Source: Saccharopolyspora indica (GTDB lineage: Bacteria; Actinomycetota; Actinomycetes; Mycobacteriales; Pseudonocardiaceae). From it: a DNA stretch of 64,000 nt. The number at the start of each line of letters is the position of its first letter. Position 1 is the stretch's first letter. A program made the translations under genes and the position numbers. The stretch lies in contig NZ_JAQGLB010000007.1 of the NCBI RefSeq assembly GCF_027853965.1, positions 62,001 to 126,000 of the forward strand, written 5' to 3'. The notes under the pieces were generated by a model. It was given only the letters and a program-made list of their open reading frames with translations. It was not told the DNA's origin and did not search any database. Positions 62,337 through 64,000 of this stretch are shown piece by piece.

Positions 62337-62978
62337 TCACGGAACCTTCGCGTCGGAGTCGGTCTGCTCCTGCTCCTCGGCTTCGTCCGCCTTCTCCGCG
62401 CGGCGGCGCACCACGCGCACGATCAGCCAGCCGATCACCACCGTGACCAGCAGGGCGATCCAGGAGAACCGGTGGAACCACTGTCCCGCGACCAGGCCGA
62501 ACACGTACGCCAGGGTGGTCACCGTGCCCGCCCAGGCGATGCCGCCGGTCGCGTTCGCGATCAGGAACTTGCGGTACTGCATGCCGAGGATGCCGGCCAG
62601 CGGGCCGGCCAGGATGCGCAGCAGCGCGACGAACCGCCCGCCGAACACCGCCCAGGCGCCCCAGCGGTCGAACATCCGCTCGGCCTGCCGCACCGGCTTC
62701 GGCCCGAAGTGCTTCGGCAGCTTGCGCCCGAGCCAGCCCAGCAGGTTCCGCCCGTAGCGCTTGCCGACCGCGTAGCCGATCGAATCGCCGATGATCGCCC
62801 CGCTCGCCGCGACGATGCCGAGCACGATCGGGTTGACGATGCCCTGCGACGCGGCCACACCCGCGCTGACCAGCATGATCTCGCCGGGAAGCGGGATCCC
62901 CACGCTCTCCAGGCCGATGATCAACCCCACGACGAGGTAGATCACCCCTGGCGGGACCGATTCCAGCAGTTCGATCAT
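62337..62978 (-). CDS. DedA-family membrane protein
   Basis: 213 residues with about five hydrophobic segments. The signature GLIIGLESVGIPLPGEIMLVSAG (E-x3-P-x-PGE) and the re-entrant/second motif FGGRFVALLRILAGPLAGILGM (GR.....R....AG) are diagnostic. DedA proteins act in flipping or trafficking of polyprenyl phosphate and phospholipids, and affect membrane potential. The C-terminal tail is charged and Glu-rich. ATG 62978. Divergent from an enolase-superfamily gene; converges on leuA. Confidence 0.93.
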   Translation of the reverse strand: MIELLESVPPGVIYLVVGLIIGLESVGIPLPGEIMLVSAGVAASQGIVNPIVLGIVAASGAIIGDSIGYAVGKRYGRNLLGWLGRKLPKHFGPKPVRQAERMFDRWGAWAVFGGRFVALLRILAGPLAGILGMQYRKFLIANATGGIAWAGTVTTLAYVFGLVAGQWFHRFSWIALLVTVVIGWLIVRVVRRRAEKADEAEEQEQTDSDAKVP

Positions 62979-63170
62979 CGAGGTCCGTTCCGGGTCGGGT
63001 TCCGCTCGGTCGTCGAGGCTGCGACCGGCCACCGGCCAGAGTACGTATCCGCAGCAGGTGCCGTCGCCGGGAACCCGAATACCGCGCACATCTCTGGCGC
63101 GGTCGCGCATCGGGTGTGACCGTAGCCACATCGAGCACCCGCTCGCGAATGTCCGCAGGGGGAGGGCATT

Positions 63171-64000
63171 TTGCGCATCATCGGCATTCGGCACATACCG
63201 GTCGTCGTGCCGTTCCGCGACGCGGAGCAGTGGCCGCCGGGACGGCGCGGGCTGGTCAGCGTGCTGATCGAGATCGACACCGACGAGGGGATCACCGGCA
63301 TCGGCGAGGCTCCGGCGCACCCGTCGGCGGACATCGTGCTGGCCGTGCTGCGCTCGGTCGAGCGCTTCGCCATCGGCGAGGACCCGTTCCGCACCGAGCG
63401 CATCGCGCGGCTCGGCGAGGTCGTCGGCACCTGGCACGCGGTGGGCACCACCAGCCCAGCGCTGGCCGCCATCGACATGGCCTGCTGGGACATCGTCGGC
63501 AAGGCCTGCGGCCAACCGCTGGTCAACCTCTTCGGCGGCGCGCTGCGCGAGGAGGTCGAATACCTGCACCAGATCCCGCCCGGCCCGCCCGACCGGATGC
63601 GGGACCTGGCCGCGCAGGGCGCCGCTGCCGGGTCCGAGAGCTTCCACGTGCGGGTCGGCGCCGATCTCGACACCGACGTGGAGCGGATCGCGGCCGTCCG
63701 GGACGGCATCGGACCCGGCCGGTCGATCCGCATCGACGCGGGCGAAGCCTGGTCACCCGCGACGGCGTTGCGGGCGTTGCGCGCCTTGGTGCCCTACGGC
63801 ATCGAGTTCGCCGGGCAACCGGTGCCCGCCCGCAACATCCCGGAGATGGCCCGGCTCCGCGCGCACACCGGCACTCCGCTGCTCGCCGGCCCGCTGTGCC
63901 GCGCCCAGCAGCTGGAGGTGATCCGGCACGGCGCGGCCGACGCGATCTCGGCGGACAACGCGCTGGACGGCGGGCTGCTGAACCTGAAGCGCTCGGCGGG
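63171..64000 (+). CDS. Enolase-superfamily (mandelate racemase/muconate lactonising) protein with degenerate active site, 5' part
   Basis: TTG start with GGGGGAGG at a normal distance; 277 residues are visible and the gene runs off the window. N-terminal capping domain LVSVLIEIDTDEGITGIGEAP and barrel start SPALAAIDMACWDIVGKACGQPLVNLFGG match the MR/MLE group. Yet the active-site set is altered: the KxK region reads SFHVRVGAD, the first metal ligand is kept (IRIDAGEAW), the second (usual EEP/EQP) is AGQPVP, and the third (usual DE) is LLAGPLC. It is therefore probably not a conventional enolising enzyme. Confidence 0.8.
   Translation, partial: MRIIGIRHIPVVVPFRDAEQWPPGRRGLVSVLIEIDTDEGITGIGEAPAHPSADIVLAVLRSVERFAIGEDPFRTERIARLGEVVGTWHAVGTTSPALAAIDMACWDIVGKACGQPLVNLFGGALREEVEYLHQIPPGPPDRMRDLAAQGAAAGSESFHVRVGADLDTDVERIAAVRDGIGPGRSIRIDAGEAWSPATALRALRALVPYGIEFAGQPVPARNIPEMARLRAHTGTPLLAGPLCRAQQLEVIRHGAADAISADNALDGGLLNLKRSA

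Overview
The window is very GC-rich, and its genes have strongly G/C-biased third codon positions and frequent GTG/TTG starts. Gene content points to an actinomycete of the Pseudonocardiaceae type (Saccharopolyspora/Amycolatopsis-like): DUF3558 lipoprotein, XRE/DUF397 pair, CU044_5270 protein beside an ECF sigma factor, ask-asd pair, leuA with a leader peptide, and an iniBAC-like dynamin cluster. The genus is inferred from family content, not from a marker gene. No rRNA, tRNA, CRISPR array, insertion sequence or prophage gene was recognised. About 85-90% of the window is coding, mostly in one- to four-gene units.

Layout. 0-8 kb: TetR regulator end, OYE-type ene-reductase, lipoprotein, Dps, FMN reductase, HSL-type esterase, then an Rrf2 regulator divergent from an MFS exporter and FAD monooxygenase with a clear operator between them. 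8-17 kb: the most distinctive locus, a STAND-type LuxR regulator and a membrane-anchored minimal Hsp70 on the minus strand, divergent from an IniB-like repeat protein and two dynamin-like GTPases (IniA/IniC-like). 12-bp tandem repeats lie in the divergent promoter. 17-24 kb: GNAT, DUF1963 protein, ECF sigma with CU044_5270 partner, catalase, gluconokinase, Uma2 nuclease-fold protein. 24-29 kb: aspartate pathway genes asd and ask (with an internal beta-subunit start), a PIG-V-like mannosyltransferase and a nitroreductase. 29-40 kb: PadR-controlled small membrane proteins, amidase, WYL regulator opposite DinB and AlkZ-like proteins, hydrolases, an XRE/DUF397 locus facing three tiny genes, an HxlR regulator and an ECF42-type sigma with its DGPF/YCII partner.

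41-46 kb: an apparent streptogramin-resistance operon (NTF2-like protein, Vat-type streptogramin A acetyltransferase, Vgb-type streptogramin B lyase, DUF3224), divergent from a large LuxR regulator. 46-53 kb: three regulator/target pairs with visible operators (MerR/imine reductase, PadR/FAD monooxygenase, LacI/adenine deaminase plus purine permease). 53-60 kb: kynureninase-like enzyme, membrane protein, ATC-hydrolase-like protein, FUSC transporter, two related small membrane proteins. 60-64 kb: leuA with leader peptide and strong terminator, a DnaA-box cluster, DedA, and the start of an enolase-superfamily protein that appears to lack catalytic residues.

Two features run through the window. 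First, a family of about 44-bp near-perfect palindromes occurs six times, always between convergent genes. Second, many regulators sit divergent from their probable targets with a readable inverted repeat in the gap.
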